Assembly: GCA_031265955.1 (NCBI GenBank) | Contig: JAISBY010000006.1 | Span: forward strand, 25,486 to 89,485 | Length of the DNA stretch: 64,000 bases | Origin: Mycoplasmataceae bacterium | GTDB taxonomy: Bacteria; Bacillota_I; Bacilli_A; Mycoplasmatales; Mycoplasmoidaceae | Reading direction: 5' to 3' | Shown: in pieces, positions 21,110 through 32,715 of the stretch | How the letters are laid out: every line of letters starts with the position of its first letter | Numbering within the stretch: the stretch's first letter is position 1 | Notes under the pieces: generated by a model | Databases searched by the model: none | Seen by the model: only the letters and a program-made list of their open reading frames with translations | Told to the model about the DNA's origin: nothing | Translations under genes and position numbers: made by a program

Positions 21110-23302
21110 TCAAAATCAAGATTTTTAACTAAAAAAAGAAAAGTAGCGATAGCTATTTCTGCTGGAACAGTGGTAGGTGCTAGTGGTATTTCCGTTGGGA
21201 TAATTGCTAACAACAATCATAAAGTAGATGTTCCAGCTCCAGTTGTTGCGAACCAACTATCGCTTAATTTCAGTACTGAAAATGGTAAAGTGCACCTTCA
21301 TAAATTAGTATCTGAACCGGTCGGTTATGCTAACGGAGACTTACAATTAGAAGTTCATGATGCAAATGGTAACCTTGTTAATGATGCGATATTCACTAAT
21401 TCTGGGCTACCAGAAGGTATTCACATCAGTGAAACTGGTGTATTAAATGGCGTGGCTCAACATGATGGAATTTTCTTTGCTGATATTAAAGTTAACAGTG
21501 CTTCATTAAACGCTTCCGCTTCATTAGATTTAGAAGTTGATGTCCCAAAACCAATTGAAGTTAAAGCACAAGATGTTAACTTCATTGATATTGTTGGTTA
21601 TAGAGGCGGACAATTCAGTATTGCTGAAGCTGATGAAAATGATAAATATGAAATAATTTCTGGCGTATTACCTGCAGGAATTATTTTTAATAATGATAGT
21701 GGCGTTTTTAGCGGCACTCCTCAAGAATCTGGTTTGTTTAGTTTGACTGTACGAGTTACAAACGACAATTATGAATATTCATATTCTGACATTCATGTTA
21801 ATTTAAATGTCGAGACAGTAGCAGAAGCTTTAACAATTGGTGTCGAGAATCTTGCCCAAGATTTAGGAAATAATGTTAACCAATACAATGCATTAGTTGA
21901 TTCTTTAACCAACACATTAAATGTTGGTAAAGATATTTACAGTAAAAACGTAGAAGTTGTTGATGATATCAACAGCATTATTGCTAATACCAAAAATACT
22001 TATAGTGAAATCGTTAATTTATTTGAAAAAGGTTCAGCCGTATTTACAACTGACTGATGAAAAAATGCTGGGAACGCAGCGTTAAGCAAAGCCGAATTAA
22101 CTATTGAACAATATTCTGATGAATATTTTTTGCCAATTGCTTCAGTTGTTGATGGTGCGGTAGATACAATTGATTCACTTAAAAATTCATTAGGATCTAT
22201 TTTAAGTTTAGTTGGTGTAAGCTTGCCTGAAATTAAAGAAACATACCAATCGCTAATTAACATGGGAGCAAGAATTTTAACTGGTGATAAGGTTTACTTA
22301 AGTGAATTCACTGTTCTATTAGATTTATTGGAAAGTCAATTAGCACAAACTCGTGACGCTTTTGAGGCTATTTCGGCTTATGTTCCTTCTGACGAACAAA
22401 CTCAAGCATGACAAAAAGAAATTGATGAATTAAAAATACAACGTGATCAATATCCCGCGTTTGTAGATAGTGAAGGCACTATTCCAAACGGCAGTAAAAC
22501 CGAAGGTTCAATCATTAAAACAACTGCGGAATGAAGAGATGTAACTTATAAAATTGAAGATGACCAAGTTGTTATTACTGGCGGTGAAGCACGTCATAGT
22601 CTTATGACACTTAACCAATGAATTTCATTAACTGGTTCTGATTATGTGAAAACATCATGTGATACTAATGGTCATATCGAAATTAAATTATTTGATTTTG
22701 TGACCATTGTATCATTTGACGCACCAGCTAGTCCGGAAAGATTTGCCATTCAACAACAAATTGATGAGATTCAAGCAAAGATTGATGCGGCAGCGCTTAC
22801 TAGTGGTTTATTAGATAATGAAACCAAACAACAAATTGCTTCCATTGGTGAAATCATTAATACGGTAATCGGGGTAGTAACTCAAGCTAAAGAAATATTG
22901 CCGACTGCTTTAGAATACATTGCCCAAATCGGCATTGATGGTTTACAACTTCCATGAGCTATTCTTGAAAACAAAAATGCTTCGGAGTTAGTTTCACTAA
23001 CTGATATCGCTAATGCTTTACACGAAGACTATTTGTTCAATGTAAATAGATGAGATACATTTGCTAACGAAGTCACTGGTTTATATAATGATGGTCAAAA
23101 AGCGGTTAACGATGTTCAACAAATTGTGACTGATTTACAAAATTTAGTAGCCAAGATTCAAAACATAGTTATTGATGCTCAAGCCGATTTAACTAATGCC
23201 ATTAATGATAACATTGATCAATTCAATAAATTCGTTGATTCAATCAACACCACTATTGAAACAATAAACATCTTAGTGGATGTTATTTCAAACGTTGCTT
23301 AA
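21107..23302 (+). CDS. Large surface protein with Ig-like domains and coiled-coil stalk
   Basis: 731 residues. An N-terminal signal anchor ('VAIAISAGTVVGASGISVG') is followed by two Ig/cadherin-like repeats of the putative-Ig (He_PIG) style: 'LPEGIHISETGVLNG' and 'LPAGIIFNNDSGVFSGTPQ' show the same sugar-adhesin motif. From residue ~245 onward the protein is long and helical with coiled-coil character, ending in a heptad-rich region (~655-731). It looks like a cell-surface adhesin, which is inference. It has its own leaderless-type promoter and terminator. Confidence 0.75.
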
Positions 23303-23308
23303 TTAATT

Positions 23309-23347
23309 AAAAAAATCTACAGCACCTCGTCGTCTGTAGATTTTTTT
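23309..23347 (+). terminator. Terminator after the large surface protein
   Basis: Stem ATCTACAG / CTGTAGAT flanked by A and T runs, with an 11-nt loop. Its 3' arm side also encodes the end of the tiny minus-strand ORF 23317-23427. Confidence 0.85.
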
Positions 23348-23427
23348 ATTTTTTTATCACGAACATAGTCTTTCACAGAACGATGATAACTATATTCTTT
23401 GTTTTTTCATTTCCGCGCCTTGCCCAT
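23317..23427 (-). CDS. Tiny basic leaderless protein
   Basis: 36 residues (begins MGKARKWKNKEYSYH), one TGA Trp, strongly basic, unrecognised. Minus-strand TATAAT (23434-23439) lies exactly 6 nt before ATG, the same TATAAT-N6 spacing as two neighbouring minus-strand mini-genes. That spacing is the main support. Its last codons lie within the terminator hairpin of the upstream plus gene. Confidence 0.5.
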
Positions 23428-23518
23428 AGTTAGATTATATGTGAGTTAATTAATTCATATATTAATGACAACTATCATACTTTTTGTAATTTTGTATTTG
23501 TGGTTATAGATAAATAGA

Positions 23519-23605
23519 TTATTTTTCATCTGGTTTAAATCCAAGACCAGCTCAAGTAAATTCTTCAGCTCATTTATAAAGACCTTCAATGGAATTGAAA
23601 CTACC
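23519..23605 (-). pseudogene. Fragment of a mini-gene (paralogue of 24110-24208)
   Basis: An open minus frame of ~28 codons ends 'GLYKWAEEFTWAGLGFKPDEK' minus its last residues, resembling 'DLMDYAADLAYQAIGFSGKP' of the intact mini-protein at 24110. It has no start codon and is cut off by TAA at 23606-23608. It overlaps the promoter side of the next plus-strand mini-gene, suggesting rearrangement. Confidence 0.4.
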
Positions 23606-23608
23606 TTA

Positions 23609-23740
23609 ATGATGACCACAATGACTATTACAAAACGTATCGAAGCTAAAACTTTACAAGAAGCAACAATTAACGTACTGGCTAATGCAAAATCAAATGA
23701 ATGAACTAAAAAAACTGAACTTAAATCTTCTTCAAAGTAG
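23609..23740 (+). CDS. Tiny protein, paralogue of 23949-24107
   Basis: 43 residues, one TGA Trp. 'KRIEAKTLQEATINVL' aligns with 'KIVEAKDLKEATDIVI' of the neighbouring plus-strand mini-gene, and both end in a charged KxxLK tail, so they are duplicates. Tail-to-tail 20-bp overlap with the minus mini-gene 23721-23837. No function recognised. Confidence 0.45.
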
Positions 23741-23837
23741 ATTTAATCTCTTTATCAGAGTAACCTAATTCTTTAAAAGTTTCAAATTCAATATAATATT
23801 TTCATTCTTCAATGGTTTTAGGATTTTTAATGCTCAC
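23721..23837 (-). CDS. Tiny leaderless protein with GTG start
   Basis: 38 residues: 'MSIKNPKTIEEWKYYIEF' then 'ELGYSDKEIKSTLKKI', one TGA Trp. TATAAT (23844-23849, minus) lies exactly 6 nt before GTG, the same position that ATG holds in the paralogous promoter at 24208. The flanking DNA (TATTATTTGRYAAATAAAA) is repeated there as well. This supports GTG as the real start. Function unknown. Confidence 0.5.
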
Positions 23838-23948
23838 AGCATCATTATAATGAAATCTTTTAACGCCTATTATTTGATAAATAAAAACTCTTTTTGTAAT
23901 TTTATGCTAATGGTTGTAGAATAGATGGATTATTCGAAGAGGTCAAAT

Positions 23949-24107
23949 ATGAGAAAATATAAAGTGAATATTACAATATTATCAACTTTATCGGTAAGCA
24001 AAATTGTTGAAGCAAAAGATTTAAAAGAAGCTACCGACATAGTTATTCGCACAACAAAAGATAATGAATATGTAATAAAACAAGAACTAAAAGCTAATAC
24101 AAAGTAA
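23949..24107 (+). CDS. Small conserved-looking protein (52 residues)
   Basis: Begins MRKYKVNITILSTL. Central 'KIVEAKDLKEATDIVIRTT' resembles the neighbouring paralogue. GAAGAGG lies 9 nt before ATG 23949, so the earlier in-frame ATG 23925 is not used. Its upstream region (TTTTGTAATTTT...GGTTRTAGA) is duplicated at ~23485-23520, before the first copy. Function unknown. Confidence 0.55.
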   Translation: MRKYKVNITILSTLSVSKIVEAKDLKEATDIVIRTTKDNEYVIKQELKANTK

Positions 24108-24109
24108 GT

Positions 24110-24208
24110 CTATTTCTTAGGTTTTCCAGAAAATCCAATCGCTTGATATGCTAAATCTGCTGCATAATCCATCAGGTCTTGAATTGTACGTTCTTTTTTT
24201 TGTTTCAT
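24110..24208 (-). CDS. Tiny leaderless protein
   Basis: 32 residues: 'MKQKKERTIQDLMDYAADLA' followed by 'YQAIGFSGKPKK'. Minus TATAAT at 24215-24220, N6, then ATG. Paralogous to the fragment at 23519-23605. It ends 2 bp from the plus mini-gene stop. Function unknown. Confidence 0.5.
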   Translation of the reverse strand: MKQKKERTIQDLMDYAADLAYQAIGFSGKPKK

Positions 24209-24253
24209 ATTAGCATTATAGCAAAATCTTTTTAACACCTATTATTTGGCAAA

Positions 24254-24294
24254 TAAAAAAAGAACTCTTAAATCTTTTTCAAGAGTTCTTTTTT
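24254..24294. terminator. Bidirectional terminator before tRNA cluster
   Basis: AAGAACTCTT / AAGAGTTCTT stem with A/T flanks and an 11-nt loop. It ends the minus tRNA operon. Confidence 0.85.
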
Positions 24295-24316
24295 GGTAAA
24301 ACATAATTGTTTTAAA

Positions 24317-24392
24317 TGGTGGAGTGTGAGGGGATTGAACCCCCGACCCTCTGCTTGTAAGGCAGACGCTCTCCCGGCTGAGCTAACACTCC
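24317..24392 (-). tRNA. tRNA-Val (TAC)
   Basis: Acceptor GGAGTGT pairs ACACTCC. The anticodon loop contains TAC, the T loop TTCAATC, and CCA is encoded. Last of three minus tRNAs. Confidence 0.94.
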
Positions 24393-24395
24393 GTT

Positions 24396-24472
24396 TGGTG
24401 ACCAGTATGGGATTCAAACCCATGAATGCCGCCGTGAAAGGGCGGTGTGTTAAGTCGCTTCACCAACTGGCC
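24396..24472 (-). tRNA. tRNA-Glu (TTC)
   Basis: Acceptor GGCCAGT pairs ACTGGTC with one G-U. Anticodon loop CTTTCAC (TTC), T loop TTTGAAT, CCA encoded. Confidence 0.92.
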
Positions 24473-24475
24473 ATT

Positions 24476-24550
24476 TGGCGGCCACAGCAGGGATTGAACC
24501 TGCGACCAACCGGTTAACAGCCGGTTGCTCTACCGCTGAGCTATGTGGCC
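24476..24550 (-). tRNA. tRNA-Asn (GTT)
   Basis: Acceptor GGCCACA pairs TGTGGCC. Anticodon loop CTGTTAA (GTT), T loop TTCAATC, CCA encoded. Confidence 0.94.
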
Positions 24551-24598
24551 TTTAGTAGAACATTAATAATAACATATTAAGAAGACGAATAATTAAAA

Positions 24599-24628
24599 TT
24601 GTTATTTGCAGGGGGGGGATGTTATAAT
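24599..24628 (+). promoter_or_regulatory. Promoter with G8 tract in the -35/-10 spacer
   Basis: TATAAT at 24623-24628 and TTGTTA at 24599-24604, separated by 18 nt that contain G8. A one-base change in G number would change spacer length (17 or 19 nt) and so promoter strength. The -35 assignment is weak; the -10 is clear. Confidence 0.6.
24611..24618 (+). repeat. G8 contingency tract in promoter spacer
   Basis: Eight consecutive G, ending 4 nt upstream of TATAAT. Confidence 0.85.
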
Positions 24629-24660
24629 ACATACTGTAAAATGAGAGGTAATATAGTGTC

Positions 24661-24682
24661 ACACACACACACACACACACAC
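24661..24682 (+). repeat. (AC)11 dinucleotide contingency repeat
   Basis: Eleven AC units in the leader ORF upstream of the surface operon. Each unit change moves the leader frame by two bases. Confidence 0.92.
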
Positions 24683-24716
24683 AGGTGCTAAACTAGTAGC
24701 CATTGTTTTGTGCTAA

Positions 24717-24748
24717 AGCAAAAGACTTTAATGTCTTTTGCTTTTTTT
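24717..24748 (+). terminator. Attenuator hairpin upstream of 24783
   Basis: 10-bp stem, 6-nt loop, T7. Located between promoter and coding region, identical in plan to 43379-43411. Confidence 0.8.
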
Positions 24749-24782
24749 ATTGTGTTTTATCTAAACATCATTAGGAGAGAAT

Positions 24783-26126
24783 ATGAAAAATCGTAAACAA
24801 AGAAATCATAAAAAATTATTTATTTGAATTCCATTATTAGCATTGGGATTAGGCGGAGCAACTGGCGGTGGCATAGCAATTGCTGGATATGTATTTGGTG
24901 TTGGTCCATTAGCACCTGCTAAAACTGATATCAAAACTATTTTTCAAAATGATACAACACATTGAAAAACTGCGGATCCCGCTCCCACTAGTGGTGCTTA
25001 TGTTTGAGATAGTGTTTTTAACACAGAACCTTCAGGGAATGATATTATTGCTTTTTTGAGTATCTATGCAAGCACTACAACTCATGCGAATGTTGTGAAT
25101 CAAATAAATGTTAGTTCGATTGGTAGCACCGATAATGCATGGAATACTGCTAATATTGACGCTAACTCTAAATCTCGAGAATTTACTGGAGCATTCACAT
25201 TTTATTTTAAACTTAATACATCAGCACAAGGAAACTTAGCAAATGATTTAACAAATAAAAATTTAGATCTTTCAGATGCCGCTACTGGAAGCGAGAATTT
25301 AGATCATGATAGTTTGTTACAAAAATTGCAAGATGCTAATTCAAATTTAAATGTGAATGCAATTGAAATTGTAAATACTAATTCTTCTACTATATACAAT
25401 GGTGGTTTTGGGATTAATTATGCTGATTCATTAACTAATTTCTGAAACATCTCCAATGACGATTACGAGCAAATCACCATTCGTGGCAGGACCGGCACTA
25501 CATATTATGGTAACCAAAGTGTTGCCGGCATTACATTAAAATTGAAAAGAAATGAACTTTCAGCACAAACTAATTGAAAAAGTAACTGGAATAATTTCAA
25601 TTCATTTAAAACTACTCCTAATAATCTCGATATTCAAACTGCTTTTGACGAAGCATACGATGCTAATGCTTGGTACACCCATTTAGCACCAACTGATACA
25701 TATGCCGATACTTGAGGCTTTACAATAGATTCAGCACTTGGAATATTTTATATTTATGGTAACCCTTACTGAAACTCTCAAAATAACCAAACAGCAAGTG
25801 GAGCACCAACCACATATCAATTTAATTATGTATTGGATACTAAAATCTTACTATCATCACAAATGATTAATAGTAGCAGTACTGCTATTACCACATTAAA
25901 TTTTGAGAGTGATACTAATTGAGCAACTCATCCTGATCAATTTAATGTAGATGTCTACGATGCCCTTCATAATTTAGTCAACGCAAGCGTATGACCAAAT
26001 GTTGCTTGGTTACAAATTCAATTAAGTTTTGATTCTAACGCTAAAACCATTACTCTATCTCCGCTTGCGACATCAACTATTTATACAAGTGATACTTGAA
26101 CAGTTAATTACACTACTATTTTTTAG
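24783..26126 (+). CDS. Phase-variable surface protein (signal-anchor, not recognised)
   Basis: 447 residues with many TGA Trp codons. Basic start MKNRKQRNHKK, one membrane segment with 'GLGGATGGGIAIAGYVFG', then a Ser/Thr/Asn-rich extracellular domain with repeated 'xxNVDV/LNI...A..' beta-rich modules. No family recognised. RBS AGGAGAG. First gene of a two-gene operon under the (AC)11 leader. Related in plan to the 43462 protein. Confidence 0.75.
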
Positions 26127-26132
26127 AATATT

Positions 26133-27737
26133 ATGTACAGAAGAATTAAAAAATATTTTAAGCCCATATGTTTTATTTCTTTTGTACCATTTGCGACGCC
26201 ATTAATTAATAGCGCAACTAACACCTCACTGAATATTGCTATCACTAGTAAGGTAGATATCAATACAATTTTTGGCGATACAGTTAATATGTCGTGTGTT
26301 CAAACACCAACTGCTGACGATATTTTAAGCTACTTAGGTAATATTGGTATTCAACAAGGTTATCCTAATGTGATGAATCAACTAATGATTAGTAATTGAA
26401 CAGATAATAATGTGTCAATTATTGCAAATCCTTCATCCCGAGAATTCACAGGAAGCACAACATTAATCTACAATGTGATTGGAAAAACTGATTTAAGCAC
26501 GTTAGTTACGCAAGAAAATATTAGTTGAACGATGCTTCCTGTAATTTCAAGTACTTTTTGAAGCGAAACAAATAGTCAACAGCAAATAGATATTTATAGG
26601 GCAATGTTAGCTGTGTTGCCTGATCTTGATGTGAATCAAGTTGACATTACAAATATTATTCAAGGTCAAACAATTGATGACGCAACCATTACATTAGAAC
26701 CCACATCAGATTCAAGTTATTATTTTGGTAATAGTTTTACACGTGATTTTAGAATAGGAATAATCAATTGTCTTTCTCAAGATCAGTCTCAAAAAATTGT
26801 TGTTCCCGTTAATGGGAATTATCAGTTAGAGAGTTGAGGTGCTCAAGGTGGATGTAACGATTCTTCCACATCACGTACTCAAGGCGGGAATGGAGCCTAT
26901 ACCGTCGGGCAAATGAATTTTCTGAAAAGCCAATCCGTGTATGCATATGTAGGAGGGCGCAATAATCAAACTAGTTCACAAATCCCATCACGAGTTAACT
27001 GAACTGCATTAACTGGAGGGTGAAATGGTGGTGGGTCTGCTGGTAATAACACAAGTTCTACTACCGGCTTAGGATGACCAGGCGGTGGAGCGAGTGATTT
27101 TCGTTTGTTAGATGGCAATGATTGAGATGATAAGCTTTCACTTAATAGCAGAATTATGGTAGCAGCTGGTGGCGGCGGTGGCTCAAGTGATATTGTTGGA
27201 GGTGGAATAACTGGTGTAGATGGGATAAACAGTGATACTGGCACGAAAGCTACAGGTGCTACGCAAACAAATAGAGGGACTGGATTTATAGATGGAGGTT
27301 CATTATGAACTGGTCAAAATGGTTCGTTTGGAAATTCTGGAAGTAGCAAAACCACCGTAACTGGTGGATATGGCAATACTAAAGGATATGGTGGTGGTTC
27401 TGGTGGCGGCTATTATGGTGGTGGAGCTGGTGGAACACGTTCTGGAGGAGGAAACTATTGCTCACCAGGAGGGAGCACATCTTTTATCTCGGGTTTAAGT
27501 AATTGCGTAGCGATTGCCAACCCGCTTTCTGATGTTGTTGATAATCGTACGCCGAAAACAACTGACAACACAACAGCTTTGACATTCAACAATATAATTG
27601 GAACCTCACAAGATTGAGTTTTTGCGAACGCAACAATGATTGATGGAGCAACTGAACAAATTCAGCCCAATGGTTCAACCACAGTTGGTCATAGTGGCAA
27701 TGGATATGCACGAGTTACTTTCTTATCTGCTTCCTAA
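26133..27737 (+). CDS. Surface protein with ALK/LTK-like glycine-rich domain
   Basis: 534 residues. Secretion signal 'YFKPICFISFVPFATPLINS'. Residues ~5-220 are a polar domain like that of the upstream protein. Residues ~225-534 are Gly-rich and follow the order of the Gly_rich/ALK-LTK domain (PF12810): 'YQLESWGAQGG', 'VYAYVGG', 'WPGGGASDFR', 'RIMVAAGGGGG', 'GYGGGSGGGYYGGGAGG', 'STSFISGL' and the closing 'GNGYARVTF'. In animals this domain sits in ALK-family receptor ectodomains; bacterial examples are less studied. It starts 6 bp after 24783's stop. The 3' end overlaps the convergent DUF2779 gene by 15 bp. Confidence 0.72.
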
Positions 27738-29630
27738 AATACTTTGAATGTAATAATCAACTGCAATCATTGCTCTTACATCATTTTCACAGTAAGCTTT
27801 TAATTGATTAACAATATTTTTTCACTCATTGTCATCAATTAATCCAAAGAAACGACGACTAGTTTGGTTTAAAGCTTCACTACCTTGATGAATACCATTC
27901 AAAGAATGGTAATTAATAGATTTGCTTTTTTCAAATAAATGCGGAGCTTCTCTCTCGATGATTGGTAATAGATTTTTAATGGAGTAATAACCCTTTAAAT
28001 TTCTGATAGTAATTAAATCTTTTCGTGAATCAAAGAAATCAGCTAAATCAAAGATATTTTCATTAATAGTTTTTACTCGTTCATAATATTCTGGTTTATT
28101 TATCAATGCCGCCATTTCTTTTAAACGCGAAACTTCAAAGCTCTTATTGTAAACAACATAACTTAAATCTTTACCGCTATAAATAGCGTCAACAATTTCT
28201 TCCATATTAGAAATATTAATGTTTTTAGGATCATTGACAATATTGATGACTGGTTCGTTGTTTTTAATAATAGAAACTTGGGTAACAATTTGTTGATAGG
28301 GAACAGTATCATCTATTACACAAGTAGCAGGGTTAATACTTTCAAAATCAAAATAAACTTTATTTGTTTTAAGTTTACCAAATAATTCTTTCGTCTCTTT
28401 AATACGATATGTACCACTATTAAATGGAGCACATAGGGTGTTTTGAAAATCATTGAAGAATCGTGCATACAAAGGATTAATGCCTATCATATATGAGCGA
28501 AGTGAAGCGTCATTATTAGCTTCCTGACTAAGATAAGCATTTACACCAGACTTGATTGGTAGAACGTGCCCTGATCATTGCAATGGCAAGAATTTATCAT
28601 TATTAAAATAGTATTTCTTTATTAATGAAAGTAATGAATAATCATCAAATCAAGTTGTAAAGTGTTCAACATCAGGTAATAACGATGGTTCGTGCATGGG
28701 TGTTCACGCTTGCAGTTCATCTATGATTTTTTCAAAGTATTTCGTATCAAGTAATTTTGCGACATGAGTTTCATAAACACCCTTATTTCTGTTTTCTAGA
28801 GCAGAAACGTGTCCTTGCATTAAATTTTTAATTGTGACTTCGGAATCATTGTCTAAGCGAGCGAGACGGCGTGCTTCAATGGCTTCATCGCTGTATTTTA
28901 GTTGTTCAGGAAAACGAGCGCTGTCCTTTTTTCCGAGCTCTTTGCCAGCTTTAACCAAAGGAATATGTTCGGTTAAATCAAAATTGACTTTACCTTTTTC
29001 GCCTTTAGCATATTTAATTACACATAGTAGGTAGTCGTCAATGAAATCATCACGCTCGCTTAGAACGTGACTAATAATATTATGTTGGTAAATCATATCA
29101 ACTAAATGTTTGGATTTTGGTTTAGATGTTGCCTTAACTTCAATTAATGTATATTTACCTTTTTCTTTAATGAATACATCTGGGCGAGTTATGGCCTTAT
29201 CTTTAAAAATAAATACTGGTTGAAATAAAATAAAGTTATCCTTTTCTAAATATTTCTTTGTTTCATTTGCCAAATATTTAAGATTATGGATGTCTTTATA
29301 TAGTTCGTCAAAGTCGTACACATTAAGGCGAATGTATTTCATCTTGATATACTCACGCGATGTTTTGTCAATTAGTTTACCTTCATAGACTTTAGGGTCA
29401 CGATCATCAATTTTTTCACCATTTAAAATTTTAAGTCGTAAAGCTTCTAGTGAATCATACTCATGCTTATCTGCATCATCATAATCATTGATATCAATAT
29501 TATTAATCTGAGTTTTGCTTTTAATGTAGTCTTCCAAATCTTCTTCTTTGTAAAATCATTGATCTTGCGGGCGTGTGAAATAATTAATAAAATCAGATTT
29601 ACGAATAAAGACAGGTTTTTTAAAATCCAT
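27723..29630 (-). CDS. DUF2779 protein (UU173 family)
   Basis: 635 residues with several TGA Trp. The N-terminal half has a PD-(D/E)xK-nuclease-like core ('RPDVFIKEKGKYTLIEVKAT': Asp, then E-x-K). The C-terminal half has 'VYFDFESINP' and 'YCENDVRAM', resembling the DEDD exonuclease-like fold of DUF2779. A combined nuclease role is inferred. It is the last gene of a four-gene coupled operon; its ATG overlaps the previous TAA (TAATG). Confidence 0.8.
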
Positions 29631-30636
29631 TACATTACCTCAATGTGATTATCAATAAAGTATTTTTGTAAGTCTGATGAGTGTGGTGAAGCAACTACTT
29701 CACAGAGATGTAATTTATTAAGGTTAACCAACATTAGGTTTGAAAAAAAGATTTGAATTCCAATGGTGTAGGGAAATTTAATACTTTCATTCATGATAGT
29801 GTCTTTGTAGATATTTTCATCTAAGTCGCTTGGTGTGTCCATTATTAATTGTTGTTTTATGGTTTCGGTTGTTGGTCTGGTAGCAATTTTAATGATTGGT
29901 AAGACGGACTTAGTATTAGCATCGTATGTGTATAAGAATGCAGTAGTATCGTAGTCATCAGCTGTAGGTAAGCCATCTTCTAATCGCCTTCCGTTCGCTA
30001 GTAACTTACATGCGCCAATCACAAGTGTTATGCCGTGTGTATTAATGTATTCGATTAAAGCAACTCGAAGTGGTAAGGTAGGGAATTGCTTTATGAGTTC
30101 CTCAATATGAATGACATTTAACTTTTGTTTGATAAAAGAAGGCTGTTTAATGTCTTTAAAAATAGTGGCTTTATTAATATCATTAATCATGAGAATAATG
30201 TTTTTTGCAAGCGTGATAACTTGATCCTTTAATTGATTATTTTCTATTAAACGGTACTCAATAAAATAATTATTGGTGATCATTACTTCACCTTTACCTT
30301 CGTTTGCGTCTCTTTTGATAGAAGGCATATATGTGAACAATGAAATATCGTTGATTGTAAAAGTAGTCGAAACATATCGTAGATAATTGCTTGGGTTGTC
30401 AATGATTTCACTTACTTCGCATGTGAATTTGTTATCAAACGTTATATTACGTACACCTTGTTTGTGAGCACTTCACGATGAATCGGTTGGTGTTAGTAAC
30501 GGTGGGTCAACAAAAATTGCACTTAAGTTTTTTCTAATTTCTTCGTTAAACAGTTTTATGTATTGTGATATGTATGTACGAGTTCGTACAAGTGAGTAAA
30601 CAGGCTCGTAGTTAATTGGGAAAAAATTGAACGCCA

Positions 30637-30637
<1 letters not shown>
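29630..30637 (-). CDS. AsnA-like (aspartate-ammonia ligase family) divergent protein
   Basis: 335 residues. Sequence order matches asparagine synthetase A: 'GVRNITFDN' (cf. GVERxVSFDV), 'LFTYMPSIKRDANEG' (cf. LYTDMNAIRRDE), 'LLANGRRLEDGLPTADDYDT' (cf. KLxNGxxHDGRAxDYDDW) and a C-terminal 'PYTIGIQIFFSNLML' (cf. TIGGGIGQSRLxML). Several positions that are invariant in AsnA differ, so it may not make asparagine; class II synthetase-related paralogue. Coupled to lysS upstream and DUF2779 downstream by TAATG junctions. Confidence 0.5.
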
Positions 30638-32111
<1,474 letters not shown>

Positions 32112-32112
<1 letters not shown>

Positions 32113-32654
32113 TATGAAAGCTCCTTAATAATTTTACCAATCGTAGTGATTTTTGCTCCATATGTTCGTTTCATGTAATTTAGAGTGTTTACATAGTCTT
32201 TTTTGTTAAAACTAGCAGTGGTTTCTTTAGGAACGACAATTTTATAATCTCATTGATAAGCATCAGCTATGGTGTGGAGTACACAAATATGAGTTTGTAA
32301 ACCGACAATAATCAATGTATCTATTTTAAGTTTACTTAATATTTGCTGTAATTTAGTTTGAAAGAAACCACTAAAATGATGCTTTTCAATAATGATGTCA
32401 CTCTTAGTAGGTTTTAATTCGGGAATGATTTGTGCGCCTTCTGTTCCTTTAATAGCATGTTCGCCCCACAACTTTAGTTCCTTGTCTTTATTTTTTGAGT
32501 GAGCATCATTTGTATAAATTATTGGAATATGTTTTTTACGAGCAATTAATAGCATTCTTTGAATAGGGCGTACAATAGCTTTAGCTTGCAAGCAAGCTAA
32601 TTTTCCATTCACAAAATCATTTAACATGTCTATTACAAGAATCGCAGGTTTCAT
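32112..32654 (-). CDS. Isochorismatase-family hydrolase (nicotinamidase-like)
   Basis: 180 residues. 'ILVIDMLNDFVNG' (catalytic Asp), 'IIIEKHHFSGFFQT' (Lys region) and 'LIIVGLQTHICVLHT' (catalytic Cys in H-I-C-V) form the isochorismatase triad. A role in nicotinamide deamination (PncA-like) is plausible. Start ATG 32654 is preferred: the upstream GTG 32678 lies over the likely -10 (TAAAAT). First gene of the coupled operon; divergent from pheS. Confidence 0.85.
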
Positions 32655-32692
32655 ACTAAACTTGGATAATTTTAGCACATTAATTATGTATG

Positions 32693-32698
32693 CTTATA
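32693..32698 (+). promoter_or_regulatory. pheST -10 box
   Basis: TATAAT 17 nt upstream of the pheS ATG in the 61-bp divergent gap. Confidence 0.65.
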
Positions 32699-32715
32699 AT
32701 TACACATTAATTAGT

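Larger units (their letters stand above)
24641..24749 (+). promoter_or_regulatory. Phase-variable leader and attenuator ((AC)11) upstream of surface operon 24783
   Basis: Leader ORF from ATG 24641 enters (AC)11, giving alternating Thr-His codons. At this length it exits out of frame and stops at TAA 24689. Two more bases, i.e. (AC)12, would put it in frame with 'GAKLVAIVLC' and TAA 24714-24716. That stop abuts the terminator stem AGCAAAAGAC / GTCTTTTGCT (24717-24726, 24733-24742) plus T7. The same module exists at 43298 with a synonymous GGT/GGC change and a stem-preserving A-U to G-U change. Predicted OFF at n=11. The attenuation mechanism is inference. Confidence 0.7.

Noticed and set aside
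24661..24682. (AC)n tracts as assembly artefacts
   Set aside because: Two tracts occur at equivalent positions in homologous leaders with conserved downstream modules, so they are more likely biological, although exact lengths may be uncertain.
32655..32678. GTG-initiated N-terminal extension of the isochorismatase gene
   Set aside because: The GTG falls on the probable -10 element; MKPAIL at 32654 is the normal family start.
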